Origin: Antarcticibacterium sp. 1MA-6-2
Lineage (GTDB): Bacteria; Bacteroidota; Bacteroidia; Flavobacteriales; Flavobacteriaceae
Direction of reading: 5' to 3'
Length of the DNA stretch: 64,000 nucleotides
Assembly (NCBI RefSeq): GCF_021535135.1
Contig: NZ_CP091036.1
Coordinates: 1,984,001-2,048,000, forward strand
Below are positions 1 to 11,533 of this stretch, piece by piece; within the stretch, counting starts at the first letter, position 1; each line of letters opens with the position of its first letter. A program made the position numbers and the translations under genes. The notes under the pieces are model-generated. The model did not search any database. It was not told where the DNA came from and worked only from the letters and a program-made list of their open reading frames with translations.

Positions 1-269
1 ATTCGTTTTTAAAAAGATGAATGACTTTCACAAAAAGTTCTTTAGACCTTCTACTTACATAGACGCGTGAAATTTACAAAAGGTTGCCCCGCTAAAATTT
101 TTTTTCTGAAATTTTTCCCTTTCCCATACTTTTTCACCGAGTTCTCTCATCTATAAAGTAATATTTTCTCAAAATAAGGATGGCCTTTACATGATCCGCA
201 GAACTTTAGCGGCAGGTGTTTCAGAAAAAAAGTGAAAAGCCGTATCTTTAAGAACCAAACATTTTATTG
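1..269. other. Intergenic, no gene recognised
   Basis: AT-rich stretch before the first gene. I find no ORF of note on either strand. A GGTTGCC at about 80 briefly resembles the core of a SAM-I riboswitch on the minus strand, but no flanking stems fit. It presumably holds the promoter of the esterase gene that follows. Confidence 0.4.
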
Positions 270-1106
270 ATGCATAAGTACCTCCTGTATTGTTCTATCT
301 TTCTTTTTTCCTTTGCCACACAGGCACAGGAGCGATTTGTAAATAATCTTTTTAAAGTAGGTCCTGCTACTACAGAAACTTATGCAACTAAAGATGGCGA
401 GGCTCTGCAACTGGACGTTTACCAGCCTTTAAAAGACGAAGCAGCATCCCGGCCTCTCATCATCTTCATGCACGGCGGGGGCTTTGCAGGAGGTACCCGT
501 ACCAATGAAGGAGAAGTAAATTTTGCCAAAGCCGCAGCACAAAAAGGTTATGTAGCGGTTTCAATCTCTTATCGCCTCACCCGTAAAGGAGAATCTTTTA
601 GTTGTGATTATGAAGCTGAAGGAAAAATAAAAACTTTCCGGTTGGCTGCTGAAGATTTTATGGACGCAGTCCATTTTATGCTGAAGAACAAAGAGAAGTA
701 CAAAATTGATACTTCTAACGTAATTGTAGGCGGAAGCAGCGCAGGAGCCGAAGCTGTTTTAATTGCTGTTTATAATGAACGCCTGATGTTTCCTGATCTT
801 AAAAAATATGACAATGTTCACTTTGCCGGGGTGTTTTCCCTTGCAGGTGCTATTGTTGATGCCCGTTATATAACCGAAGAAAATGCAGTACCGGGAGTCT
901 TTTTTCACGGGACTGAAGACAATTTGGTACCATACGCAACAGGACCACACCATTGGTGTGACAGGGACCAACCCGGATATTTATTTTTAGATGGTTCCAG
1001 GACAATTACCCAAAGGCTGAAGGAGCTTGATACTTCCTACCTGTTATTTAGCTTTGAAGGTGGGAAACATGAACATTCCGGAATGCTTAGTAAAATATTT
1101 TACTGA
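270..1106 (+). CDS. Secreted alpha/beta-hydrolase (esterase/lipase-like)
   Basis: Predicted exported carboxylesterase of the alpha/beta-hydrolase fold, about 278 aa. Residues 1-19 form a signal peptide ending FATQA. The oxyanion-hole motif HGGG is at about 68-71. The nucleophile elbow GSSAG is at about 155-159, with Ser157 as likely nucleophile. A late Asp lies in the HGTEDNLVP stretch and a candidate catalytic His in GGKHEHSG near the C-terminus. The ATG at 270 is preferred over the TTG just before it because it directly begins the signal peptide. It stands alone at the edge of the carbohydrate locus and may remove acyl groups from plant or algal glycans. The substrate is inferred only from context. 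Confidence 0.75.
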   Translation: MHKYLLYCSIFLFSFATQAQERFVNNLFKVGPATTETYATKDGEALQLDVYQPLKDEAASRPLIIFMHGGGFAGGTRTNEGEVNFAKAAAQKGYVAVSISYRLTRKGESFSCDYEAEGKIKTFRLAAEDFMDAVHFMLKNKEKYKIDTSNVIVGGSSAGAEAVLIAVYNERLMFPDLKKYDNVHFAGVFSLAGAIVDARYITEENAVPGVFFHGTEDNLVPYATGPHHWCDRDQPGYLFLDGSRTITQRLKELDTSYLLFSFEGGKHEHSGMLSKIFY

Positions 1107-1206
1107 AATTTTTGATTTTTTTAGCGTCGCTTTCCTCGACCGCGAAAAACTTCAGGTAGAAGTAATGAAATAATTTTCTAACAATGTATTCATCGAAATA
1201 GAGAAC

Positions 1207-1740
1207 TTGCCTGTGAGAAGTAATTTCATTAAAAAATACATTAATGATTCATTACCTTTAGATTATACTTATATTAAAGTGCAGGAAGTTAATATTAAAT
1301 CTTTATTAGGAGAAAACATTTATAAGGCATCTTTCTTGGGTTCTGCCGCAAACGAGTTAGATGATAACAGCTATTTAATATCAGATCCCAAAATTCTGTT
1401 TTTAGGTATGTCTCTTTATCATATTGGTATCCGTACATATTCCGGCAAATTAATTAAGTCGATACTTCTAACTTTTCAGGTACCCAATAAACTTCTTTTT
1501 TACAGAAAGATGATCGATACATATGGTGAGGATTATGAAGTAATGATAAGAGATAAGATAATATCTAAAACTGCGATTTCCTACAAGGTAGATGAATTTA
1601 ACCAATTACTTCAAAGGAGAGAAATCTCTTTAAAACCTGGCACTATTGAGGATCCTGATATTGCATTTATAAAATGGCAAAAAGAGGAGTGCATTATAGA
1701 ATATATTCCAGAAAGAGGATTAAACTTTAAAAAGGAGTAA
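1207..1740 (+). CDS. Orphan hypothetical protein, start unclear
   Basis: I do not recognise this protein (about 177 aa). It is hydrophilic, rich in Ile, Lys and Tyr, with no signal peptide, membrane segment or known motif that I can see. The reading frame is closed by a TAA about 45 bases upstream of the TTG at 1207, and no in-frame ATG lies near the beginning. It therefore either uses a TTG or GTG start or has lost its N-terminus. The gene is noticeably more AT-rich than its neighbours and sits between an esterase and a decayed gene, so it may be a transferred or remnant gene. Confidence 0.45.
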   Translation: MPVRSNFIKKYINDSLPLDYTYIKVQEVNIKSLLGENIYKASFLGSAANELDDNSYLISDPKILFLGMSLYHIGIRTYSGKLIKSILLTFQVPNKLLFYRKMIDTYGEDYEVMIRDKIISKTAISYKVDEFNQLLQRREISLKPGTIEDPDIAFIKWQKEECIIEYIPERGLNFKKE

Positions 1741-1826
1741 TGCATTTTATTCCTTAATACTACCTGAACGGAAGATAAAAATAGTTCCTCCCTAATGGAT
1801 TTGAGATTAACACTAAAGAGCTACTG

Positions 1827-3022
1827 ATGAAAATCGACATCCGGAATCAAAAAATACTTTTTCTCCTTCTGACTTTGATAAGCTTTTACAGTTGCAAATC
1901 CCAGGAAAAATACTACAAAGGAAACCTCCACACTCATTCCTACTGGAGTGACGGAGACGAATTTCCGGAAATGATCATGGAATGGTACAAGGACCATGAT
2001 TATGACTTCGTGGCCCGGTCAGACCATAACATTATTGCAGGTGAGAAATGGAAAACCATACCCCGGGATACAATTTATCAGGAAGCTTTTGCTGAATATC
2101 TCGAGAAGTATGGAGAAGAATGGGTAGAGTACAGAAAAGACTCCCTGGGAACTCATAAAACTCAAAACTCTTGCTGAATTTCGGCCGCTGTTTGAAGAGG
2201 AAGAGAAATTTATGATCTTCAGAGCTGAAGAGGTTACGGCGTATCTGGATGACAAAGCTGTTCATATGGGGGCCATAAACATTCAAGAATTAATTGAACC
2301 TCGTGCCGGAAAGACAATCGTGGAGTTAATATAAAATAATCTAGACGCAATAAAGGAGCAGGGAGAAAAAACCGGAGAACCCATAATGCAGCACCTCAAC
2401 CACCCTAACTTCACCTACGCTATTACTGCCGAAGATATTATGCAGGTTAATGGGGAGAGATTTTTTGAAGTTTACAACGGACATCCCTATGTCAATAACT
2501 ACGGCGACAGCATTCATAGTAGTACCGAGGAAATGTGGGATCAGGTGAACATCGCCTACATCAACACAAGCAAACCAATTATGTTTGGATTAGCTACAGA
2601 TGACAGCCATCATTATCATAAGTTTGGGAGCAAGTACAGTAATGCTTAGCCGTGGCTGGGTAATGGTGATAGCCGATAAACTACATCCTCACTCTCTCAT
2701 TAAGAGCATGGAAGCAGGAGATTTCTACTCAACAACCGGAGTATAACTGGATAAGGTTTCGTTTAAGAAGAACACCTTATCTGTAAAAATTAAAGCTGAA
2801 GATGGTGTTTCTTACCAGACTCAGTTTATTGCAGCTCACAATGACAAAGCTCAAAGTGAAATTTTAAAAACCGTTTCAGGCAACGAAGCTGAATTTAAAC
2901 TTCCTGAAAACTATTTATTTGTAAGAGCCAAAATCGTTTCTACTAAACCAAAGAAGAACCCTTATAGAGAAGGAGATGTAGAAGTTGCCTGGACCCAGCC
3001 TTTCCTGCTTATTATGGAATAG
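1827..3022 (+). pseudogene. Decayed PHP-domain (CehA/McbA-like) lipoprotein
   Basis: Remains of a metal-dependent PHP-superfamily phosphoesterase lipoprotein of about 398 aa. The N-terminus has a lipobox (FYSC). PHP motifs are visible: NLHTHSYWSDG with metal-binding His residues near the N-terminus, SDHN after it, NHPNF in the middle and DDSHHYH late. The frame is broken four times: a shift near 2150 (between DSLG and LKTLAEF), TAA at 2332-2334 where QNN is expected, a shift at 2644-2650, and TAA at 2744-2746. Only the 2644 lesion is an RCCGGY site. The other three do not match the sequencing-artefact pattern seen elsewhere, so I take this gene to be a genuine pseudogene. Confidence 0.7.
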
Positions 3023-3099
3023 ATTAATTTCTATTCCCACACATTTTTGAAAGAACTATCAATTAAAACGGTAATACCTTCAAGTAGGTACCAAACCTG

Positions 3100-4804
3100 T
3101 CACTCCACATTTTTTGGAACCTTGCCAGAACCATATTTCCTAACATAACCTTCATAATTCCTCACATCTTCATCTGCGAGTTTAGCAAAGTTTCTGTACG
3201 CCCTTTCAACCCTTTCCGGGGGAGTCTGCTCAAATTCTTTATTAGTAATCTGATATTGTTTCTGAAGAGCTTTTAAATTTTCATGCATCTCCTGTCTGAC
3301 TTCAGTGTAAGCAGGATCATCATAAATATTCTTTATCTCCTGCGGATCTTTCTGCAAATCATACATTTCCCACTGATCAATGTCATCATAAAAATGCATT
3401 AGCTTATATCTCCTGGTCCTCACCCCGTAATGTCTTTTCACCATATGAAAAGCGGGGAAATCATAATAATGATAGTAGATAGCATTTCTGAAATCCTCTC
3501 CCTGTCGCTCTTGTTTTAGGAGATTTCTTAAAGATTTTCCCTGCATGTCAGCCGGAATTTCTGCTCCCGCATAATCCAAAAATGTAGGAGCAAAATCCAG
3601 ATTCTGAGTTAGCTCATTAACCTCGGACCCGGCAGGAATTTCCTTAGGATATTGCACAAGCAGTGGCATTGCCAGAGATTCTTCATACATAAAACGCTTA
3701 TCAAAAAAGCCTTTTTCACCCAGATAAAATCCCTGATCTGTAGTGTATATAAATATAGTATTTTCAGCAAGGCCGTTTTCTTCCAGATAATCCAGAATTT
3801 TTCCCACTCCTTCATCTACAGAGGCTACTGTTGCCAGATAATCCTGTAAATATCGCTGTCCTTTCCATTCTGCAAGTTCCTTTCCTTTTAGATTTGATTC
3901 GTGAAAGGCATCATTTTTTGGGCGGTAAGCATCATTCCAAATCCTTCTCTGTTCCGTAGTCATACGTTCAAAGTCAGTCGTCCAGGGGTTGTGCGCCAGC
4001 GAATCACTTCCCTTTTTTACGCTCATTTTGAGATCATGACCTTCATACATATCTTCATAGATCGTTTGCAATTGTTCCTGTGACGCTATTGAGCCCTTAT
4101 GATCTGCAAAATAAGTATCGGGTAACGGGAACTGCACTGTGTCGTATAAATTAAGATGTCTCAAAGCTAAGCATCCAGTTACGATGCGGGGCTTTATGTT
4201 GGACCATTAAAAGGAAAGGCTCCTCTCCCCCCGCATTATTCTTAAGCCATTCCAGTCCCATTTCGGTTACTATATCTGTAGCATAACCTTCAATCCTGGT
4301 AGTATCTTTTCCTTTTATAAAATCAGGATTATAATAGTTTCCCTGGTCCACCAGGATATTCCATTCATCAAATCCTTCAGGAAGTCCATGCAGATGCCAT
4401 TTTCCGAAGAGTGCAGTTTTATATCCCACCTCTTTGAGATACTTAGGTAAAGTAGGCTGTGATCCATCAAACACTTCTCCATTCATCCTAAAGCCATTTA
4501 AATGGCTGTGTTTTCCTGTAAGAATAACAGCGCGACTTGGCCCGCAAATGGAGTTGGTATTAAAGTTTGTTTTAAACCTCGCTCCGTTTTCGGCAATGCG
4601 ATCGATATTAGGAGTAGGAGCCAACTGACTGATAGGGTGACCATACGCACTGATAGCCTGGGCGGCGTGATCATCGGTCATTATGAAAACTATATTTGGC
4701 CTTTTTGGCTCCTCCTGCTTTTCCTTTTCCTTTCCCTCATTGCAAGAAGTACTTAGAATGATAAAAAACAAAAGAAGAATTATTTTGAAATTAATAATTT
4801 TCAT
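3100..4804 (-). CDS. S1-family sulfatase lipoprotein
   Basis: Cys-type S1 sulfatase, about 567 aa, that hydrolyses sulfate esters on polysaccharides. The lipobox STSC at 18-21 marks it as a lipoprotein, probably periplasmic or surface exposed. The formylglycine motif C-G-P-S-R is at about 87-91. Metal-ligand residues are in MTDDH (Asp44-Asp45) and in [12 protein letters not shown] in the C-terminal half. The frame is interrupted at 4166-4172, where GCTTAGC (minus strand) replaces an expected GCCGGC. Restoring it gives [13 protein letters not shown], the usual family sequence, so I treat the gene as intact. It ends the utilisation locus, 40 bases after the GH172 gene. An anaerobic sulfatase-maturating enzyme or FGE must be encoded elsewhere. 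Confidence 0.88.
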
Positions 4805-4844
4805 ACTCTTTATTAATGAAGTGATTATTATAAAATAATATTGT

Positions 4845-6893
4845 TTAGTCTATTTTTGCAAACTTTAAATAATCCAGCCGCATTTCCCCTCCTTCACCTT
4901 TTTCACCTGCCCATTGGAGCCTGAGCTGTTGAGGCCCGGGTTTTAATTGAACGGTTCCAAGTTTTTGCTTTTCTGTAGCGTTTTCAACCTCACCGGAGCT
5001 AAAATCCAGCATCTCTCCTAACTCCTCATTTAAATAAATTTGAAATTTTCCTCCTTCTTTTGTTAGCACCTTATTTATTTTAACCTTATAAGTACCAGCC
5101 TCAGGCCACACAAAATTAAGCTGCAGTTCATCATTTGGCTCCCGGGGTGCATGCCATATCATAACTTTATGACCGCTAACTTCCTCATAAAGACTTTCAT
5201 GCGCCCAAACATCTGGAGAAACCCAGCCTCCCGAAGAATGTTTTATTTCCAAAGATTCTCCTTCCACAACACCTTTTTCCCTGAACACGTTATAAGGAAT
5301 CTCGTATCCAAACCGCTCCTCTACAGGGGTTTCAGGAATATTATCATTCCCTTCAGGGTTAAGATACCAGTATACTACTACTGAATATTGGGTGGGCCAG
5401 TGATTCGGAAAATACTTTTCTATATATCCATCAAATGACTCCTGAAAGGGAATATTGTCAATAATATGCCACCTAGTTCATTGGCTGATATCCCATATTG
5501 TCATTATCCTGAGTTTGGCTGTGAAAGGCGTGCTCAAATTTTGAAGGATCACACCAGGCATAGCCAAAGTAATCTTCAGTCCCCGTACCAAAAGTTGAAG
5601 GGAAGGTTTCTCCATCTACAAAAAACTTCTCATCTCCTTCTCCCCACCAATGGTGGCCTGGACCCGCTGCACTACAACTACCACCTTTCGGGTTCCATAC
5701 CAGTAAATGTGTTCCCACGAACCTGCCCTTTCCCATGGTCTCCAGAAGTGTCCAGTCCGGCCAGCGAGATTCTTCTAAAGGCGATAGGTCCCTGTGCCAT
5801 TTGGCATGAAATCTTGCAAGATCTTCTACCTCTACTCCCAGTTCTTCATGCTTCAGCTCTATTTCTATTTGAACCTCCTCATTAAAATCATTCTTTACTG
5901 CTATTTCTGCCCCATCTTTAAAGGGCATATACCAATAGCTATACATCCATTCCTCAGTCATCCCCATAGGAAAGGTTCTGTATTCATTCCATCCGGGAGA
6001 GGTTCCGAAGAAATCACCTAATGGTGACCAAACCGAAGGTTCTTCTTCTCCATCCCACTTTATTGTAAGCAACAACTTCCGAAGAATTTCTGCCATCTTC
6101 TTCTTATCCCCTATTTTCAGTTTTACCTTCAATGAAGAGACTGCCCCGGCATCTTCAGTTTGAAAAAAGATTTTCTCTTCGCCGGGAGCTATTCTTAAAA
6201 TTTTGTTTTCTGTCGTTACAGAAAGATCGTAAGGATATTCTCCCATCCTGCTTTCAAACAAATTATTTACTTCCTGTAAAGCTTTGAGGTTATTTTCACT
6301 CATTTCAGGATCAAACTTCTCTACTTGAATTCCTTTAGGAAAACTTATGTAATTAAAATGGTAGTATTGTCCCCACCCTGGATCTGCAACAATTTTCAAT
6401 GATTTTTGATAAGTAATGGGCACATAGTTATTAAATCCCCGGGCGTTCGTTTCGTAAACGAGTTGAGGAAAATTAAATGCGGGAATAGTTGGTTTAAAAT
6501 ATTCTATAAACGGCAAAGAAATTACGGTTCCTCATTACCGTCTATGTAGATCTTCACCTTTCCTTCACGTGGGCTGGCGGACCAAATGCGAACGATAGCA
6601 CCGGGGCCTTCCATTTCGGCCAGAACTTCCTGTTCTCCCTCTTTACGAATGTATTGCGGTGTAAATCCGTCATCATTTGCTTCCCACTCTTTAAATTCTC
6701 CTGTTGCGGGATCAATTTTACTTTTTCGATCATAGCTGGACCACATGGAGCTGGCTTCTCCGGGTTCAGGTAGTTCGGCCAGGGCTTTAAGGTCGGTTAG
6801 TTTTTTTACCACACTAGCATAACTAATTTTCTGTTCCTGGCAATTGGAGGATAAATGGATCATCAAGAATAGCGGCAAGAATAAATACTTCAT
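4845..6893 (-). CDS. DUF2961 / GH172-family protein
   Basis: DUF2961 (GH172) protein of about 680 aa. GH172 contains difructose-anhydride synthases and alpha-D-arabinofuranosidases. Visible family features are SSYDRKS near the N-terminus, [10 protein letters not shown], the [15 protein letters not shown] core, and MNRWHIID, followed by a C-terminal beta-sandwich-like domain from about residue 540. The N-terminus [18 protein letters not shown] is a lipoprotein signal; I prefer it to an upstream ATG that adds 18 residues. Two frame breaks, at 5471-5478 and 6524-6528, fall where ACCGGT is expected (EEPVISL and MNRWH after repair). Position in the locus suggests release of arabinofuranosyl or fructosyl side chains. 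The exact activity cannot be read from sequence. Confidence 0.82.
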
Positions 6894-6954
6894 AAGTCCT
6901 GGATTTAATATTAAATTAAAATTTTCCCTTCCAATTTTTTCTCCCAAAAAGACA

Positions 6955-6987
6955 GAAACCGTCTTGAATTAAATTCCGGACGGTTTC
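6955..6987 (-). terminator. Intrinsic terminator after the DUF4886 gene
   Basis: A 9-bp perfect stem (GAAACCGTC / GACGGTTTC) with a 15-base loop, followed on the minus strand by TGTCTTTTT. It lies 25 bases past the stop of the gene ending at 7012. It probably sets the expression ratio between the upstream genes and GH172/sulfatase. Confidence 0.65.
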
Positions 6988-7011
6988 TATAAAATTTAAA
7001 AATTATAAAAA

Positions 7012-9022
7012 CTATTCCGGACTGATGGTCATAGCATTTATATAGAAAAAACCATTATCGTTAGAATTGTTAGGCCCTGAAGTGACTTCGATAGTAATCA
7101 CCCCATTACTATCTGCTTTCACTCCCGTAACACAAGCGGTATTTTCTGTATTGCTCGCCGCATTGAGAGCTGCAGAAGCTGTACTCTCTCCAATAACAGT
7201 ATATTGTGTCTCCCTATTATCAGTAGCAGTTCGCGATCCGAAGAAACATAGATCATAGGTACCGTCTCCTTCAAAACCTGTTAATTTAATTACTCCTTTT
7301 ACTATGAGCATTTGGGAAAATGGTAGTTTTGAATTTCCGAAGAATGAATTTCCGGATACATCTGCAGATAAATCCATTGATGTATTTGTTAGTGTTTCTC
7401 CATTCGTATTAATTCCATTAAAACGACTTGCTACACTTAATTCAATACCTGTAAATTCACCATCTCCATAAGTTAAGTTAGGTACGGTTGCACCTTCAAG
7501 AAAACTGCTTAGCGTATTCCATCCTGCCGTAGTAGAAGCATTTCCAAAGTTGATTTTGACTTCTTCAGTAAGAATACCACTGCCTCCGGCGTTTTGATAA
7601 TCTGTTAGAACAGTAAGCTCGTTTGGAGATTGAACTGCCTCATGAGCTGCACGCTGGGCAATTTCAACAGCTATAGGGGTAAATGCTTCCGGCCTGTAGG
7701 TATTGCCAACAACACTTTGTTCAAATAGAATTTCAAACCAGGCACTTGCGGCAGTATATCTCCCAATTTCATTCAAATGATATCCATCGCGGGTAAAATT
7801 ATCTCCCAAATAGCTGGTTCTGGCATTTTGTATTGCTGTACTACTAGCAGGCACAATTTTATAAGTAGGTATTAGATCCTGTGCCTGATCGTAAGCGTCT
7901 ACTATGGCTTCATACATAGTTAGCTGATCACGGCCATAATTGGTAAAGCCTGAGTGTGTGGAATTCTCTGCATAAGCCCATGTCTGATGTAGTAGGTACT
8001 TCACATTTTCATCCTCAATACGGGCATCAACATATTCATACAATGCAGGTAAGTCTTCAACAAAAGTATCATACTTACCGGAGTTTGAACTTACTTGCTG
8101 GAAACTGATATAATCCCAGTTTTCATCATCTAATGCAGTAGATATAGATACATTTCCGGCAGTTGTTTTATCACTAGGTTAAACCAACTTTTCTATAACT
8201 GTAACTATTAGCATTGGAATTGGCATTTGCAACATGTTGAGATAACTCTGCTCCTCCTATGTATAAATTTCCAATAACTATTTCCTGATCAGCAGCATTA
8301 GCCAGACCGTATAAATAATATTCTATGGCATCTTCAGAAAAACTGTTCCCAATAGCCAGAATTTTTAGAACTCCATCAGTAGCACTGTTATCATCTACTA
8401 CAGTAACGGTTGTAGAACCTACTACTTCTCCATCACCTGAAGTAATGGTAAGTTCAGTCGTTCCTGCTACGAGTCCCTGTATTTCTACTGCATAAGTGTT
8501 AGGATCGGTTTCAAAAGAAATAATTCCTTCGGGATTGGATGTCCAGGAATATGATCTGGCCGGAACATCTACCAGATTGAATTCAGGAACTATACTAACC
8601 GTGGACTGGGTATGAGCAGTAATAGTAGCAGGGATACTAACTTCTGTTTCCTTTATAAGATCGGTTTGAATAGTCGTTGAAGCCTCTTGTGAGCCATCTT
8701 TAGTTCGTATGGTTGCAGTAGCAGTTCCCTCCCCAACAGCTGTTATCGTCGCATCATAGCTGGCAGAAACTGAGCTTACTTCAAGTACTGCAGGATCGGA
8801 AACTTCCCACACATATTCCTGTTGCTTAGAATAATTACTGAAAATAGGCTTTAGAACTATATCCTGACCTACCTTTAAGCGAGCAGATTCCAATTCAATT
8901 GCAAGCTCCCTCCTGGGTTCTTCCAGCTGGTCTTCCTTTTCACAGGCTATAAATGTTGACGGGATAATTATAGCAAAACACAGGAAAAATAATAGGCTAA
9001 TAAAGTAGTTTGTTGATTTCAT
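7012..9022 (-). CDS. DUF4886 lipoprotein with BIG2-like domains
   Basis: Surface or periplasmic lipoprotein of about 669 aa (lipobox TFIAC at about 23-27). Residues about 35-215 look like one or two bacterial Ig-like (BIG2) domains. They are followed by a DUF4886 domain opening with ILAIGNSFSEDAIEYY, the GNS block resembling SGNH hydrolases. HLNEIGRY further on supplies the likely catalytic His. A C-terminal region of about 150 residues resembles a carbohydrate-binding beta-sandwich. The break at 8173-8179 (ACCTAGT for ACCGGT, minus strand) joins VGLTGDKTTAGN when repaired. SGNH-like chemistry would fit a carbohydrate esterase in this locus. That is inference from family and neighbourhood. 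Confidence 0.72.
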
Positions 9023-9227
9023 ACATTATTTGTTATAGCATTAATACTGATTTTATTTTTTTAATTATAGAACCTGTGCTGCTTTATTATTTTGATGCTA
9101 ATCCCAGGAGGACTATATGTTCCAAAGCGTCCTTCCAGAAAGTGATTTCTTTCTTCCCGGAGAATTTACTTCATTTTCCCTTTATTTTTTAAACACATAT
9201 ACAGCAATTCTCAACTCATTTTAATAA

Positions 9228-11497
9228 TTATTCCGCCGTAAAGCTTCCTGAAGGTTCCAATGCCGAAGTACCTCCAACGAAAAATTCAAATTCCCCCGGC
9301 TCGTAAACGTGCTCTATGTTGGCATTATAAAATTTAAGATCTTCTGTAGTAATTTGAAATTCTACCGTTTTTGATTCTCCTTTTTTCAGAAATATTTTTT
9401 GAAATCCTTTCAGTTCTTTCATAGGTGGCGTAATGCTTCTCACTTTATCATGTAGATATAGCTGAACTACTTCCTCGCCTTCATAATTCCCGATGTTACT
9501 TACTTTCGCTGAAATCGTTATACTTCCGTTTTCTGAAAGTTTCTCACTGTTAACTTTTATGTCTGAATACTCAAAATTTGTGTAGCTAAGCCCGTGTCCA
9601 AATGGAAGTAAAGGAGAGTTAGGAGAATCGAGGTAATTAGATTGAAACTTTTGAAATTCTTCGGAAGCTGCTAAGCCTTCCCGTTGTGCGCATACCGTAA
9701 TATATCGGGATTTGTCCAACACTTCTGGGCCAGGTGGCAGTTAACTTTCCTGAAGGATTATAATCCCCAAAAAGAACATCGGCTATAGCATTTCCGGCTT
9801 CTACACCGGGGTGCCATACCTGTAAGATACTTACCTAGCAATTCCATTTCTTCAGGAATAGTGAGAGGTCTTCCACTCATAACCACCAATACCACAGGTT
9901 TTCCACTTTTAGCAAGTTCTCTAATCAACTTTTTCTGACTTTCAGGAATGGAAATTTCTGTTCTGCTGGCTGCTTCCCCACTCATTTCTGAAGCTTCTCC
10001 AACTACGGCTACAACAACATCTGAAGCCTTTACAACTTTCATAGCCTCCTTCAGCAATTGCTCAGGAGACTCTTTGGAAATCTCAATTTTTGGTCCGAAG
10101 ACATTTACTTTTTTGGCATACGCCTCATCATCAACAATGTTTGCACCTTTAGCATAGGTAATAGTAGCGCCAGGAGCAACATTTTTCATTCCTTCCAAAA
10201 CAGGAATAGATAATTGATTGTCCCCTGTTGGAGCCCAGGTACCTAGCATATTGAACTTATCATTGGCAAGAGGACCTATTAATGCAATTTTTGCATTCTT
10301 CTTCAGCGGCAAAATATTTCCTTCCTTTTTCAGCAGAACGAAAGAACGCGCAGCAGCTTCTCGTGCAAGCTTTCTATTTTCTGCGGAAAGAATATCTTTT
10401 GCAGGCCTGCTTTCATCTGAATACCTGTAAGGATCTTCAAGTAAACCTAATTTATGTTTAGCCTCCAGAATTCTTCTTGCAGCTGTGGTAATTTGTTCTT
10501 CGGTTACTTTTCCCTCTTCGACAGACTTCTTTAGAGTGGTAAGAAAACCTTCCCCCACCATATCCATATCCAGTCCTGCATTAAGAGCCAGTGCAGATAC
10601 TGCCTGAAGATCTCCCATTCCATGAGCGATCATTTCATTAACTGAAGTATAATCTGAAACTACAAATCCGTCAAATCTCCATCTGTCTCTAAGGAGATCC
10701 GTCAGTAACCACTTGTTTCCGGTTGCAGGGACTCCATCTATATCATTAAAAGAAGTCATTACACTAGCAACCCCCGCGTCTACCGCAGCCTTGTAGGGAG
10801 GCAAATATTCATTGAACATTTTTGTGCGGCTCATATCAACGCGGTTGTAGTCTCTTCCACCTTCTGCAGCGCCATATAGTGCGAGGTGTTTTACGGTAGC
10901 GAGCATAGTATTAGGTGCAGAAAAATTATCCCCCTGGTAGCCTTCAACCATAGCCCGGGCAACCTGAGATCCTAAATAAGCATCTTCTCCTGCTCCTTCA
11001 GCAGCACGGCCCCAACGCGGATCCCTGGAAATATCTACCATTGGAGAGAAATTCCAGTTAATCCCATCGGCAGTTGCTTCTTTTGCAGCGACCTGTGCTG
11101 TTCTTTTTATCAACTCCATATCCCAGCTGGAGGAAAGACCTAACGGGATTGGGAATGTTGTTTTATATCCATGTATAACATCTGATCCTATAAGTAGCGG
11201 AATTTTTAACCGGGAAGAATTCACAGCAATTTCCTGTGCCTGACGAACCTTCTCCGGACTGGAAACCCCGAATAGGCCTCCTACATTTCCGGCTTTTATT
11301 TTTGCTTCCACATCTTCACTCACAACAGATCCTGTAGCTACTCCGCCTCCCGGGGTCAACAAATTCAACTGACCTATTTTTTCTTCCAAAGTCATTTTTG
11401 CAAGAAGTTCTTCAACTTCAGGAATTTGCTCCTGTGCCCGAAGAGAGGACAGTCCCATAATAAACAGGAGGGCGAATAAAAGATTCAATTTTCTCAT
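9228..11497 (-). CDS. bglX: GH3 beta-glucosidase, periplasmic
   Basis: Glycoside hydrolase family 3 exo-acting beta-glucosidase of about 755 aa, with a signal peptide ending SLRAQ. The N-terminal TIM-barrel domain carries KHLALYGAAEGGRDYN and the nucleophile motif GFVVSDYTSV. The C-terminal domains follow, including VWHPGVEAGNAIADVLFGD, GHGLSYTNFEY and a fibronectin-like tail. Two frame breaks, at 9833-9839 and 9670-9676, replace GCCGGT and GCCGGC. Repair yields ELPVSILQVWHPG and TTGRPAASEEF, matching the family. Next to two GH144-like genes it probably finishes degradation of oligosaccharides from a beta-glucan to glucose, comparable with known SusCD-GH144-GH3 loci for beta-1,2-glucan. Confidence 0.9.
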
Positions 11498-11533
11498 TAT
11501 AGTTATTCTTTAAAATTATTATTGGCTTATTTA

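Noticed and set aside
61..110. SAM-I riboswitch near the left edge (GGCAACC on the minus strand)
   Set aside because: Only the short core word matches; P1, P2 and P4 stems cannot be built and no met gene follows.
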